A stretch of DNA of 64,000 bases from a bacterium. GTDB taxonomy: Bacteria; Electryoneota; RPQS01. How positions within the stretch are numbered: the first letter of the stretch is position 1; each line of letters starts with the position of its first letter. Under the pieces are notes generated by a model that had not been told where the DNA came from, made no database searches, and saw nothing but the letters and a program-made list of their open reading frames with translations. The position numbers were made by a program, and so were the translations under genes. This document shows, piece after piece, positions 55,212-64,000 of the stretch. Location of the stretch: NCBI GenBank assembly GCA_023382385.1, contig JAHDVH010000001.1:615611-679610 (forward strand), in the 5' to 3' direction.

Positions 55212-56084
55212 TCAGCGGTCAACGATTTCAAGGAGGCGGTTCAGGTCGTCTACGGTGTAGTAGGTAATTTCGATGGTACCGCCTCGCCCTTTAGGCTTGA
55301 TCTTGACGCGCGTGGAAAGTTGACGGCTGAGCACCGACTCTACATGGGCAATGGCCTTGGCATCGCGGGCTTCAATGACGGCCTGCGCAGATTGAGGTTT
55401 ATGTTTGACGGGCTTCTTCCGCGTCATTGCTTCAGCGGCACGCACAGTGACTTTGCCGTCCACCAGAAAACGCTCGAACAGATCCAGTTGCTCTCCCTCA
55501 TCGACAACAGACAAAAGGGCACGCGCGTGACCCATCGTGAGCTTGCCTTCATTCAGTGCCTGCTGTATTCGCACCGGGAGTTTGAGCAATCGAGTCAGAT
55601 TTGCAACGTGTGCACGGCTCATTCCCATTTTTTCGGCAATAATCTCCTGAGTCAGCGAGTATTGCTGCTGGAGATTAACAATGGCATTCGCCAGCTCGAT
55701 AGGCGTGAGATCTTCACGATGAACATTTTCGAGAATCGCAAGTTCAAGCATCTCTTCGGCGGACTCGACCATACGAATCTGGGCGGGAATGCTTGTGAGA
55801 CCTGCGGCTTTTGAGGCTCGCAGCCGACGTTCACCGAGAATCAATTGATATCGTGCCCCTGCAGGACGCACGACGACGGGCTGCAAGATGCCCTGTTTGA
55901 GGATTGAGTTCTTCAACTCCTCAATCGCTTCATCGCGGAAGATCCGGCGCGGCTGGAAGGGGTTGGGATCGATCATATCGATCGCAAGGTGCGTGACTTC
56001 CGGCGCAGGCGAAGTGGACGTGGAAACTTCTTCGTCCGTAATCAGCGCGCGCAGACCTTTGCCGAGAGCCTTGTGAGATTTCAT
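55212..56084 (-). CDS. parB: Chromosome partitioning protein ParB
   Basis: A 290-residue ParB/Spo0J CTPase-clamp that loads at parS. It starts with the usual KALGKGLRALI. The N-terminal domain has ILKQGILQPVVVRP and the CTP-binding motif LGERRLRASKAAGL (about residue 80). The helix-turn-helix LTQEIIAEKMGMSRAHVANL lies near residues 135-155, followed by LLKLPVRIQQALNEGKLTMG and GHARALLSV. The C-terminal dimerisation part is short but complete. Its ATG overlaps the parA stop by four bases. No parS palindrome was recognised in the window. Confidence 0.97.
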   Translation of the reverse strand: MKSHKALGKGLRALITDEEVSTSTSPAPEVTHLAIDMIDPNPFQPRRIFRDEAIEELKNSILKQGILQPVVVRPAGARYQLILGERRLRASKAAGLTSIPAQIRMVESAEEMLELAILENVHREDLTPIELANAIVNLQQQYSLTQEIIAEKMGMSRAHVANLTRLLKLPVRIQQALNEGKLTMGHARALLSVVDEGEQLDLFERFLVDGKVTVRAAEAMTRKKPVKHKPQSAQAVIEARDAKAIAHVESVLSRQLSTRVKIKPKGRGGTIEITYYTVDDLNRLLEIVDR

Positions 56085-56872
56085 GCTACTGCCTCGCGGG
56101 GCGGAAGGTGCTGGTGGCTCAGGAACTCGACGGTAAATTCGCGGTAGTTCTGTGCGCCACGGCTCGTCGGGTCATAAGTATAAACAGTTTGACCAAAGCT
56201 GGGTGCCTCAGACAACCTGACATTGCGCAGAATCATTGTTCGATAAACACGCTTTTCGAAAACACCCGTAATCTCATCGGCCACCTGCTTGGTCAGATTC
56301 AATCGACCGTCGTACATCGTAAGCAGAATGCCTTCGATTTCGAGTTTGGGATTCAAATGACGTTTGACGAGATTGACGGACTTCATGAGCTGTGCAAGAC
56401 CCTCAAGCGCGTAGTACTCGCATTGCATCGGAACAATCAAAGTATCAGCGGATGCCATGCCGTTCAAGGTCAGCAGTCCGAGCGACGGTGGGGTGTCCAG
56501 AATGACAAACTGGAAATCGCCATCAAGATCATCAAGCGCCTCAGCAAGGATACGTTCGCGCGCGAGCTTGGAAACCAACTCAATTTCGGCACCGTGCAGG
56601 CGGGTGTCGGCCGGCAGAATGCTGAGACCGGAAATATTGGTCGGGCGAAGTGCTTCCTTGGCGGGCAACTCGTTGATCAGAACATCATAGACACCGCTTT
56701 GCGATTCTGCAGGTGTAACCCCCAGACCGGCCGTTGCGTTGGCCTGCGGATCGAGGTCAACCAGCAATGTCGGATAGCCTTCAAGGGCCATTCCTGCTGC
56801 GAGATGTACAGCGGTCGTGGTCTTACCCACTCCGCCCTTCTGGTTGGCAATAGCGATGGTTTTAGTTTGCAT
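56081..56872 (-). CDS. parA: Chromosome partitioning ATPase ParA/Soj
   Basis: A 263-residue ParA-type Walker ATPase that segregates chromosomes along the nucleoid. It begins TKTIAIANQKGGVGKTTTAV with the deviant Walker A lysine signature. Then come LLVDLDPQANATAGLG, the switch region FVILDTPPSLGLLTLNG, and VPMQCEYYALEGLAQLMKSV. It is complete. The ATG at 56870-56872 is chosen; a TTG 21 bases upstream is less likely. It follows recG by 47 bases and is coupled to parB. Confidence 0.97.
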   Translation of the reverse strand: MQTKTIAIANQKGGVGKTTTAVHLAAGMALEGYPTLLVDLDPQANATAGLGVTPAESQSGVYDVLINELPAKEALRPTNISGLSILPADTRLHGAEIELVSKLARERILAEALDDLDGDFQFVILDTPPSLGLLTLNGMASADTLIVPMQCEYYALEGLAQLMKSVNLVKRHLNPKLEIEGILLTMYDGRLNLTKQVADEITGVFEKRVYRTMILRNVRLSEAPSFGQTVYTYDPTSRGAQNYREFTVEFLSHQHLPPREAVA

Positions 56873-56919
56873 AATAGTAAGATAGACCCCCAAGAGGAGA
56901 GATGCAAGACTTTTTGGCC

Positions 56920-59016
56920 TTATCCGCCTGCCAGAAGGCCGAGCTTTGCGAGGTGAGTTTCGCGGAATTTTTCTCTAAGTGCAGGATATTGAGACAATTC
57001 GGGGTCCTGTGCGACCAAGTCGAAAGCTCTTTCTCGAGCGTAATTGAGGAGCGGTTCGTCCCGTTCCGGAATGTAGTGGCGGTATTCTGATTCACCTGAT
57101 TGCCGCGTCCCAAAGAGTTCACCAGCGCCGCGCAATTGGAAGTCCAACTCGGCAATTTCAAAGCCATCACTGGTAGATTGGATGGCATTTAATCGCGCCT
57201 TTGCCTCTTCGGTCAATTTGGGGCCGGGTAGGAGGATGAAGAGGGCCTTCTGCCCTTGTCGTCCAATTCTGCCTCGCAGTTGGTGCAGAGCGGCAAGTCC
57301 GAGCCGTTCGGGATTTTCGATGACCATGACCGTCGCGTCAGGTACGTCAACACCGACTTCAACTACTGGTGTTGCAACAAGGACCGGGGTTACACCATCT
57401 CGGAAAGCTTTGATCGCAGCTTCCTTTGAATCGGAGTCCATGCGGCCATGCACAAGCCCGACTTTCGTGTCTCGTAATGCTCCACTTGAGACACGCTTAT
57501 GATACTCGACTGCTGCTTCGGCCTGCACCTTGTCGGACTCTTCGACCAGCGGACAGACGATGAAAACTCGCTGATTCTGTTGTGCCTGCTCAACTATGAA
57601 TTTATAGACGCGCTCACGATCCGGCGCAAATCTTACTACGGTCGTGACATTGCGCGGTCCGCCGGGAAGTTCGCGAAGTGCCGATACATCTAAATCCCCC
57701 AACTCCGAGAGACGCAAGGTGCGGGGGATGGGAGTCGCAGTCATCACGAGCAAATTGGGGCGTTTCCCTTTGCCTGCGAGTTGCGAGCGCTGCTCAACGC
57801 CAAACCGGTGCTGTTCGTCAATTACAAGTAATCCAAGTCGAGGAAAGCTGAGCTTTTCACTTAGGAGAGCGTGGGTTCCGACGAGGATATCGACAACTCC
57901 CGCCGCAACCGCAGAAAAGACGTCACGCTTTTGCGATAGAGTCTGCTTGCCGCGCAGAATGCGGACATGTAATCCAGCGGCCTGTGCGGGTGGCGCGATT
58001 GTACGGGCATGTTGCTGTGCGAGGATTTCCGTCGGCGCCATGAAAGCAGTTTGAAATCCCGCATCAGCAGCCATCGCAGCGGCGAGCAAGGCAACAGTGG
58101 TTTTCCCCGACCCTACCTCCCCATGAAGCAGCCGCTGCATCGGAATCGGACTCGTAAGATCCTGCCGAATTTCGGTAAGAACTTCCTTTTGACCTTCCGT
58201 AAGCGGAAAAGGAAGGGCGTCCAGAACTTTCCGTGTGAGTGGACCGATGTTCTCGAAAGGTCCAACTCCGGGCAAGACACGATTGTAATGCTTGCGCAGC
58301 GCAAATAGCAGCTGATGAAAAAACAACTCCTCAAACCGCACGCGCCTCCAGGCCTGAGCGAGAAGTTCGCTATTGTCAGGGAAATGCACTTGAAAAAGTG
58401 CTTGTCCGAGTGGCAGCGCACTCATGATTCTTAAGTCTTCAGCGGGTAGAAACTCCACCAACTCGTGCTGCACGAGAGCAAGTGCTTCCTGCTGGACACG
58501 ACGTAAAGTCCGCGACTCCAGTCCGACTTTTCGGAGGTCAAGGGTTACGGGGTAGAGTGCGACGATTTGCCCTGTATTGAACATTCTGGACTCATCGCCA
58601 TCCTCGCCGAGACGATCCACCGCGGGATGATAGAACTCTCGAGCATCACTATCGGTCAGTTTCCCGCTAACTGCCACAAGCTCACCCACGACGAGCTGTT
58701 TCTGCCAGTATTGCGCACCTTGAAACCAGACGCACTTCAATGTGCCAGACAGATCGTTGATAAGCGCTGTCAGCAGCGTCTTCCCCGTACGGGTACGGCG
58801 CACATCAGCGGAAATGACTTTACCGACGACTGTGACTTCGTACTCAGTTGGAACAAGATCGCGAATCAACAGTTGCCGGGAACGATCGAGGTAGCGGCGT
58901 GGGAAGTAGCGAAGCAGTTGACCAAGCTCGCGGATACCAATCTTCTCGAGAGCCTTGGCACGATGCTCGCCAACCTGACGAAGCCTCGTAACGGGTTCAT
59001 GAAGTAGATCGGGCAC
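56920..59016 (-). CDS. recG: ATP-dependent DNA helicase RecG
   Basis: A 698-residue branch-migrating helicase that remodels stalled forks. The N-terminal wedge/OB domain (TEYEVTVVGKVISADVRRT, then KCVWFQGAQYW) is followed by the helicase core: motif I LHGEVGSGKTTVALL (about residue 290), motif II LLVIDEQHRFGVEQR, motif III VMTATPIPRTL, then VFIVCPLVEESDK and VEVGVDVPDATVMVIENPER (motif V), HQLRGRIGRQGQ (motif VI), and the C-terminal TRQSGESEY region. It starts with GTG at 59014-59016. Length is normal. It lies eight bases after the DUF4139 gene. Confidence 0.97.
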   Translation of the reverse strand: MPDLLHEPVTRLRQVGEHRAKALEKIGIRELGQLLRYFPRRYLDRSRQLLIRDLVPTEYEVTVVGKVISADVRRTRTGKTLLTALINDLSGTLKCVWFQGAQYWQKQLVVGELVAVSGKLTDSDAREFYHPAVDRLGEDGDESRMFNTGQIVALYPVTLDLRKVGLESRTLRRVQQEALALVQHELVEFLPAEDLRIMSALPLGQALFQVHFPDNSELLAQAWRRVRFEELFFHQLLFALRKHYNRVLPGVGPFENIGPLTRKVLDALPFPLTEGQKEVLTEIRQDLTSPIPMQRLLHGEVGSGKTTVALLAAAMAADAGFQTAFMAPTEILAQQHARTIAPPAQAAGLHVRILRGKQTLSQKRDVFSAVAAGVVDILVGTHALLSEKLSFPRLGLLVIDEQHRFGVEQRSQLAGKGKRPNLLVMTATPIPRTLRLSELGDLDVSALRELPGGPRNVTTVVRFAPDRERVYKFIVEQAQQNQRVFIVCPLVEESDKVQAEAAVEYHKRVSSGALRDTKVGLVHGRMDSDSKEAAIKAFRDGVTPVLVATPVVEVGVDVPDATVMVIENPERLGLAALHQLRGRIGRQGQKALFILLPGPKLTEEAKARLNAIQSTSDGFEIAELDFQLRGAGELFGTRQSGESEYRHYIPERDEPLLNYARERAFDLVAQDPELSQYPALREKFRETHLAKLGLLAGG

Positions 59017-59024
59017 TACAGAGG

Positions 59025-60359
59025 TTAGCGATTGCGAATCGTATAGGTCAAGACTACTTCCTGATCCGGTCTCGCTTCCACATCAAATTCGAACTTACTG
59101 GCCGAAACCTTTCGAACAGGCAGGCTCGACTTCGTAATCTCCCAATCGCCCCACGCCTGATCTACTACGACAATCGTCACAGTCTCTTTCTTGCGGTTTC
59201 GAAGTTTCACTTCAATATCCTGCTCCGAGACGCGGTCGCTGATACGTCGATACTCTTTTTGTACACGCTCGACAGCGATATCAAATGCATTGCCGATCGT
59301 GAGCCTGACTTTCTCATCGCGCGGAGTGTGTTCAATGTTGTCTTCACCAATGAATTCTTGTGAACCATCATTGTCACGCTGGAAGACCCGAACACGTCCG
59401 GCAGGCAGCGGGATTCCGAGCTGGTTGTCCTTGGAGTTCAGGAATTCGAGCGAGACAGAAACGCGATCTGTGCTCCTGGAATAGTCGTACTCGTATATGC
59501 GTCGACTCTGCACTGAAGCATCAGGGAAAAGACTAACTTGCTTAGTCTGTCGATCGAGCAGGTCCGTTGGACGCTCGAGGGTATAAAGATGATACTCGAA
59601 AAAGGACTTCTCCGAGAACTGCGCTCCGCCATCCATTGCCATCTCCATCGCAGCGTACGCGCGGTCAAACTTTGGTCGTGGCGCCTGTGCGCGGTGCACT
59701 TCCCCCGCGATAAGCTTCAACATTGCATTCCTGTACGAAGCGCCAGAGTTGTTGTTAAGTGTTACCCACGCTGAGAAATCGGCCCGGTTACTCTCGTCAA
59801 TAACTGCTACGTAGTCGGCGTTCCAGCTCATGCCCCCGGTAAGGTAGGAGACTTCAGCTTCCCTGGCCCCTCCGGCGGGACTGTTCACGAGCCAGCGCAG
59901 CGTGGGACGCGTGATAAGACCTGCAGGAAGCTTGGGAAAGCGCACCTCTTGAATCGACTCGGCAAGCAAAGAGCGCAAGGACCCGTCATTCATCTGAAGA
60001 ATGATGGATTGCCCTGCGTTTGACATGAGTTTGCCCGAAGCCAGATCCCCGTTCTCAGTAATGACCTCGACATTCTGATCTACGTACTTCTCCAGCAATT
60101 TGTCAGGTGACACAAGGTCGTAATCGAAATTCTGCTCGAGCAGAGTAACGCCCTGTGCATTGAAATGTACAGAGGAGGCGTCAATTAGCGCGGCAACATC
60201 ACGAAAGAGGAGTTCACCAGTGCCTTTGGCAAAGTCCATTTCGCGGACGTCGCGAATAAGCGCAAGATCCTGATTGTAGACCGTGACAGAAACTCCGGGC
60301 TTTGCAATTGCAGATACGAAAAGCGACAATGCGAGAATGCTAAAAAAAAGACTCTTCAT
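59025..60359 (-). CDS. Exported DUF4139 domain protein
   Basis: A 444-residue protein with a signal peptide (MKSLFFSILALSLFVSAIA, cut before KPGVSV). The rest matches DUF4139: VTVYNQDLALIRDVREMDF near the start, then VSYLTGGMSWNADYVAVIDE (about residue 170), ADFSAWVTLNNNSGASYRNA, and a C-terminal part with RVFQRDNDGSQEFIGEDNIE, then KKETVTIVVVDQAWGDWEI and a final VLTYTIRNR. The last segment is typical of an Ig-like beta domain. The family's function is unknown; members are exported and often found in environmental bacteria. GAGGGG lies four bases before the ATG at 60357-60359. It is in a run with valS and recG. Confidence 0.9.
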   Translation of the reverse strand: MKSLFFSILALSLFVSAIAKPGVSVTVYNQDLALIRDVREMDFAKGTGELLFRDVAALIDASSVHFNAQGVTLLEQNFDYDLVSPDKLLEKYVDQNVEVITENGDLASGKLMSNAGQSIILQMNDGSLRSLLAESIQEVRFPKLPAGLITRPTLRWLVNSPAGGAREAEVSYLTGGMSWNADYVAVIDESNRADFSAWVTLNNNSGASYRNAMLKLIAGEVHRAQAPRPKFDRAYAAMEMAMDGGAQFSEKSFFEYHLYTLERPTDLLDRQTKQVSLFPDASVQSRRIYEYDYSRSTDRVSVSLEFLNSKDNQLGIPLPAGRVRVFQRDNDGSQEFIGEDNIEHTPRDEKVRLTIGNAFDIAVERVQKEYRRISDRVSEQDIEVKLRNRKKETVTIVVVDQAWGDWEITKSSLPVRKVSASKFEFDVEARPDQEVVLTYTIRNR

Positions 60360-60428
60360 TTTCCCCTCACAAAAAGTTTCATAAACACAATGCCGCAATA
60401 AAAAGACGAATCGGCAGGCTTGCGGACA

Positions 60429-63122
60429 CTACTCCGCAGCATCAAGTTCATCGAGGAAGTGACGAATACGATCATGTGCATGCTCAAGTTCGGCGAGCTT
60501 TTCACGCTCTGACTCAACGACTTCCGGTTTCGCACGTTCAATGAAATTTGAATTCGCGAGTTTGGCTTTTGTGGATTCAACAAGCTTCAACAGTCGTTCG
60601 TCTTCCTTGCCGAGCCGCGCGCGCTCGGCGACAACATCAATGAGTCCTTGGAGCGGAACATAGACTTCGAGTCCCTGAACAATGGCAGAGGCGCTGCCTT
60701 TCGGGCGCGGCTTATCCAGCGACAAATCGGATAAACCGGCGAGGCGATTCACGAAGTCTGTCAACGGTTCCCACTCTTTTGCAGTCAGTCGGTGGTCGGA
60801 GCGCAAGCCCGCCGGAATGCGTAGAGCGGGTGCGATACGCAATTCACCGCGAATGTTGCGAATCGCGGTGACGACATCCTGCAGCCTGCTAAACTGAGAT
60901 TCAACGGACGAGTCCACGAGGGCCTCAACGTAAGCCGGATACGCTGCTTGCATGATGCTTGCGTGACGACTGTAAACGGGCCAAGTGGATGCGGACAATC
61001 TGCACAACGTTTGATAGATTTCTTCGGTAACAAACGGCATGAAGGGATGCAGCATTCGAACGATGCCATGCAGCACGCCAAGAGCATGCGCCAGTGCGTC
61101 TTGACGGCCGCTGTTAGTGTTTTGTAAGCGGACCTTGATTAATTCAAGATACCAGTCGCAGTAGTCATTCCATACAAAGCCATAGGCACGTTTGGCCGCA
61201 TCAGAAAATCTAAACTCTGCGAGCGCACGATTCACGTCGTGTGCACAGGAGAGAAACGCTGAAGTAATCCAACGGTCGATGACATCGTCCGGCGCGCTGG
61301 GCAGGCTTTCGATCGGATCAAAGGCGAACGTCTCACCTTCTTCCGGAATATTCATGAGGAGAAAACGTGTCGCATTCCAAAGCTTGTTGGCGAAATTGCG
61401 CCCATGCTCGCAAAGTTCAACGCCAAAACGAATGTCCCCGCCGCGAGGGGTCTGCGAGATAATCGTGAAACGCAGCGCATCAGCACCATAGCTTTCTACA
61501 ACTTCAAGAGGATCCGGTGAGTTCCCAAGAGACTTCGACATCTTGCGTCCCTGCATGTCACGCACCAAGCCGGTGAAGTAGACATCCTTAAATGGCTCCA
61601 CTCCGAACACTTCCTCCGATGCGATGATCATTCGCGCCACCCAAAGGAAGATAATGTCAGGCGCAGTAATGAGCGTACTTGTAGGGAAGAAATGTGCGAG
61701 GTCGTCGGTTTGTTCCGGCCAACCGAGCGTGGAAAAAGGCCACAGCCAAGACGAAAACCAAGTATCAACAACATCGGGGTCCTGCTCAAGTGTCAGGCCT
61801 GAATACTTTACGTCCTGTGACGGGTCGTCAAGCGAGCAGATGATCTCACCGGTTTCTTTGACCGTCCACAGGGGAATCCGATGCCCCCACCATATCTGTC
61901 GGGAGATGCACCAATCGCGAACATTCTCAAGCCAGTGATTGTAAGTCTTTTCCCAATGCGGTGGGTGAAATTGAACTTTCCCTTCGCGAACCGCCGCAAG
62001 CGCAGGTTCGGCAAGTTCCTTCATCCGGACAAACCACTGCTCAGAGAGAAGAGGTTCGATCACGGTGCCAGTCCGCTCATTGTGACCAACAGAATGTGTG
62101 TAAGGCAGTACTTGCGCCAGAAGTCCCTGTGCATCGAGCGTTGCGACGACGCGTTTTCGAGCTTCATTGCGGTCAAGGCCGCGAAACTCAACGGGAACAG
62201 CATCAGTCATTGTCCCGTCCGGTGCGATGACCACAACAAAGTCCAAATTGTGACGCAAAGCAATCTCAAAATCGTTCGGATCGTGCGCAGGTGTGACCTT
62301 GACACAGCCGGTTCCAAACTCGCGATCAACGTACTCATCGGCAACAATGGGAATCAATCTTCCGACAAGGGGGAGTTTCACGCTCTTTCCATGCAAGTGT
62401 CGATAACGTTCATCCTCGGGATGAACAGCAACGGCAGTATCTCCAAGCATGGTTTCTGGGCGGGTCGTCGCCACGACAAGGTGTCCGCTGCCATCACTTA
62501 ACGGATACTTGAAGTGCCACAGATTCGAATGAATATTCTTGTACTCTACCTGCTCTTCGGAAAGCGCCGTCTGTTTTTCCGGATCCCAGTTGACGATGCG
62601 CTTGCCTCTATAAATTAGTCCTTTATTATACAGGCGAACGAATATCTCGGAAACAGCACGTGAAAGTTCAGGATCAAGGGTGAAACGCGTGCGTGACCAA
62701 TCGCACGATGCTCCGATTTTCCGGAGTTGCTGCAGAATTATGCCGCCGTAATTTTCTCTCCACTCCCAAATCCGTTCAACGAGTTTCTCGCGTCCCAAGT
62801 CGTGACGGGATAATCCTTCCTTTGCAAGCTGATCCTCGACTTTAATCTGCGTGGCAATGCCAGCATGATCGGTACCCGGCAACCACAGTACGTCATCTCC
62901 GCACATGCGTCGCCAACGCGCAAGCAGGTCCTGTAATGAGTTATTCAACACATGGCCGAGCGTCAACATGCCGGTCACGTTGGGCGGCGGCATCATAATA
63001 ACGTACGGCTTATGGCCTTTGCGAATTGGCGCCCGGAAGCAACCGAGCGACTCCCACATCGCATAGAGTCGGGATTCGGTGGAGGACGGCGAATAAGTCT
63101 TGTCGAGTTCTATCTTGGGCAT
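60429..63122 (-). CDS. valS: Valyl-tRNA synthetase
   Basis: An 897-residue class I synthetase. The signature PPPNVTGMLTLGHVLNN (HIGH region) lies near residue 45. The editing CP1 domain (about 190-340, with TTRPETMLGDTAVAVHPED) follows, then the KMSKS loop RKMSKSLGNSPDP (about 520), and the anticodon-binding helical domain. The C-terminal coiled-coil arm (VESTKAKLANSNFIERAKPE) seen in ValRS is present. It is complete. A -10-like TATACT lies about 25 bases upstream of the ATG at 63120-63122 (63147-63152), but no good -35 accompanies it. Confidence 0.98.
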   Translation of the reverse strand: MPKIELDKTYSPSSTESRLYAMWESLGCFRAPIRKGHKPYVIMMPPPNVTGMLTLGHVLNNSLQDLLARWRRMCGDDVLWLPGTDHAGIATQIKVEDQLAKEGLSRHDLGREKLVERIWEWRENYGGIILQQLRKIGASCDWSRTRFTLDPELSRAVSEIFVRLYNKGLIYRGKRIVNWDPEKQTALSEEQVEYKNIHSNLWHFKYPLSDGSGHLVVATTRPETMLGDTAVAVHPEDERYRHLHGKSVKLPLVGRLIPIVADEYVDREFGTGCVKVTPAHDPNDFEIALRHNLDFVVVIAPDGTMTDAVPVEFRGLDRNEARKRVVATLDAQGLLAQVLPYTHSVGHNERTGTVIEPLLSEQWFVRMKELAEPALAAVREGKVQFHPPHWEKTYNHWLENVRDWCISRQIWWGHRIPLWTVKETGEIICSLDDPSQDVKYSGLTLEQDPDVVDTWFSSWLWPFSTLGWPEQTDDLAHFFPTSTLITAPDIIFLWVARMIIASEEVFGVEPFKDVYFTGLVRDMQGRKMSKSLGNSPDPLEVVESYGADALRFTIISQTPRGGDIRFGVELCEHGRNFANKLWNATRFLLMNIPEEGETFAFDPIESLPSAPDDVIDRWITSAFLSCAHDVNRALAEFRFSDAAKRAYGFVWNDYCDWYLELIKVRLQNTNSGRQDALAHALGVLHGIVRMLHPFMPFVTEEIYQTLCRLSASTWPVYSRHASIMQAAYPAYVEALVDSSVESQFSRLQDVVTAIRNIRGELRIAPALRIPAGLRSDHRLTAKEWEPLTDFVNRLAGLSDLSLDKPRPKGSASAIVQGLEVYVPLQGLIDVVAERARLGKEDERLLKLVESTKAKLANSNFIERAKPEVVESEREKLAELEHAHDRIRHFLDELDAAE

Positions 63123-63173
63123 CAGGAAAGCAAGAATGAAGAGGTTAGTATAAAAGCAATATTCCGCACAAGT

Positions 63174-63872
63174 CTATCTAAACGAGTTCGAACGTCGAAT
63201 CGGGCGATTGGGGCGAACACCAGCGAGAAGAATCATCACGACTCCCGCAACAAAACCACCTATGTGGGCGAGCCAAGCCACTCCGCCACCTTGGCGACCC
63301 ATATCGCCTGCAAATCCTGTCAGCTGCATGAAGAACCAAAACCCGAGCATGAGCAGGGCAGGAACGCGAATGAACCGAATGATGAAAACGATGAACAAGA
63401 GTACTACTACATTCGCACGGGGAAAAGCTAACAAATACGCTCCCAACACAGCGCTGATGGCACCCGAAGCCCCAACCATAGGGATTGTGGAGTGCGGCTC
63501 AAAAACAACGTGACTCAGAGCTGCAACCAATCCTCCGACAAGGTAGAACAGCAGGAACCTTGCGTGTCCGAGAATATCCTCGATGTTGTTTCCGAAGATC
63601 CAGAGATAGAGCATATTGCCGCCCAGGTGCATCAACCCTCCATGCATGAACATCGAGGTAAGCAGCGTTACCCACGCTGCCGGAACAGCGGGCAGCAGTT
63701 CGAAACCGCTCGTAATGTCGCGTGGGACTGCACCCCAAGCGAAGACTATCGCTTCCTGCTCTTCAATTGGCTGCAAGAACTGCAACACGAATACCAGTAC
63801 ATTAGCGGTGATCAAGCCAACCGTTACATAAGGTGTCCCGCTTGCAGGGTTTTCATCACGTATAGGAATCAC
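63174..63872 (-). CDS. Rhomboid-family intramembrane serine protease
   Basis: A 232-residue membrane protein with about six helices. It has the rhomboid features: IPIRDENPASGTPYVTVGLI at the start, then SMFMHGGLMHLGGNMLYLWI (the HxxxN loop), the catalytic serine in MVGASGAISAVLGAYLLAFP (GASG, about residue 140), and the catalytic histidine in AWLAHIGGFVAGV near residue 210. It should cut within membrane segments of other proteins. The start is a GTG at 63870-63872 whose bases overlap the stop of the preceding gene (GTGA). The C-terminus is a basic cytoplasmic tail. The window suggests no specific substrate. Confidence 0.93.
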   Translation of the reverse strand: MIPIRDENPASGTPYVTVGLITANVLVFVLQFLQPIEEQEAIVFAWGAVPRDITSGFELLPAVPAAWVTLLTSMFMHGGLMHLGGNMLYLWIFGNNIEDILGHARFLLFYLVGGLVAALSHVVFEPHSTIPMVGASGAISAVLGAYLLAFPRANVVVLLFIVFIIRFIRVPALLMLGFWFFMQLTGFAGDMGRQGGGVAWLAHIGGFVAGVVMILLAGVRPNRPIRRSNSFR

Positions 63873-64000
63873 GGGATAGTGACCATGACATCCCAAGTTC
63901 TAGCAAGACCTGCGCGATTGGCCGCTTCAAAGATCACGCGATGTTGTCCTGACTTCAGCCTGTCAGCGGTCCAGATCGTACCACCGCTTTCTTCGTACTC
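63869..64000 (-). CDS. Ig-like surface or periplasmic protein, C-terminus only (cut by window edge)
   Basis: The last 43 codons of a gene that enters from the right edge. They read as the end of a beta-sandwich: an edge strand with Trp, then KSGQHRVIFEAANRAGLART and WDVMVTIP before a TGA stop at 63869-63871. This GxHxVxFEAxNxAG pattern is common to the Ig-like modules of secreted proteins, including those of the giant gene in this window. Its stop overlaps the GTG start of the rhomboid gene by four bases. Confidence 0.75.
   Translation of the reverse strand, partial: EYEESGGTIWTADRLKSGQHRVIFEAANRAGLARTWDVMVTIP

Noticed and set aside
53387-56893. parS site near parAB
   Set aside because: No TGTTTCACGTGAAACA-like palindrome was found; isolated GTGAAAC pieces are not palindromic.

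Overview
This 64 kb window is a dense bacterial chromosome segment in which every gene I can support (about 41, two of them cut by the window edges) lies on the minus strand. Coordinates therefore run against transcription. There are no rRNA or tRNA genes, insertion sequences, phage genes or CRISPR arrays that I can see. The organism is a Gram-negative with an outer membrane. It most likely belongs to the FCB superphylum, perhaps an uncultivated lineage related to Bacteroidota, Zixibacteria, Marinimicrobia or KSB1. The reasons are a PorV/PorQ-like outer-membrane protein, a giant secreted protein with a FlgD-like type IX (T9SS) C-terminal sorting domain, an FG-GAP surface protein, and an AtpB subunit with a signal-like N-terminus. 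Lineage is inference; there is no marker here that fixes it.

Layout from low to high coordinates. (1) 1-2,352: cell-envelope sugar genes: a cut exported protein, a UbiA-family decaprenyl-phosphate phosphoribosyltransferase-like protein, and a UDP-sugar dehydrogenase. (2) 2,448-28,125: a surface-protein locus with an FG-GAP propeller protein, a PorV-like barrel fused to an OmpA peptidoglycan-binding domain, and a single 22.3 kb gene for a 7,429-residue secreted protein of tandem Ig-like modules. The giant gene has its own strong promoter, a long leader and a strong terminator. (3) 28,322-31,686: a compact polyamine pathway: agmatinase, spermidine synthase, pyruvoyl arginine decarboxylase and AdoMet decarboxylase, headed by an XRE-cupin regulator of PuuR type. 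Together these can convert arginine to spermidine. (4) 31,962-37,738: a six-gene unit phoH-ybeY-corC-hypothetical-mazG-hflX with several overlapping gene junctions. (5) 37,843-42,012: aspS and a large exported helical protein. (6) 42,086-52,876: an F1Fo ATP synthase operon in order atpZ-I-B-E-F-H-A-[GT87]-G-[three genes]-D-C, unusual because four unrelated genes sit inside it. (7) 52,869-57,000: bactofilin, an M23 peptidase, an rRNA methyltransferase, parB and parA. (8) 56,920-64,000: recG, a DUF4139 protein, valS, a rhomboid protease, and the cut end of an Ig-like surface protein.

The most promising novelty is the surface locus: a giant modular protein with a T9SS-like tail, an embedded proprotein-convertase P-domain-like module and many calcium-type loops, next to a PorV-like protein that carries its own peptidoglycan anchor. 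Second is the ATP synthase operon that hosts a GT87 glycosyltransferase and a trio of NYN, HEAT and methyltransferase-like genes. Third is the self-contained, probably autoregulated polyamine operon.

All functional calls come from reading motifs in the translated sequence; no database search was run. Start codons were re-chosen where Shine-Dalgarno sequences, overlaps or promoters favoured a position inside the longest reading frame.
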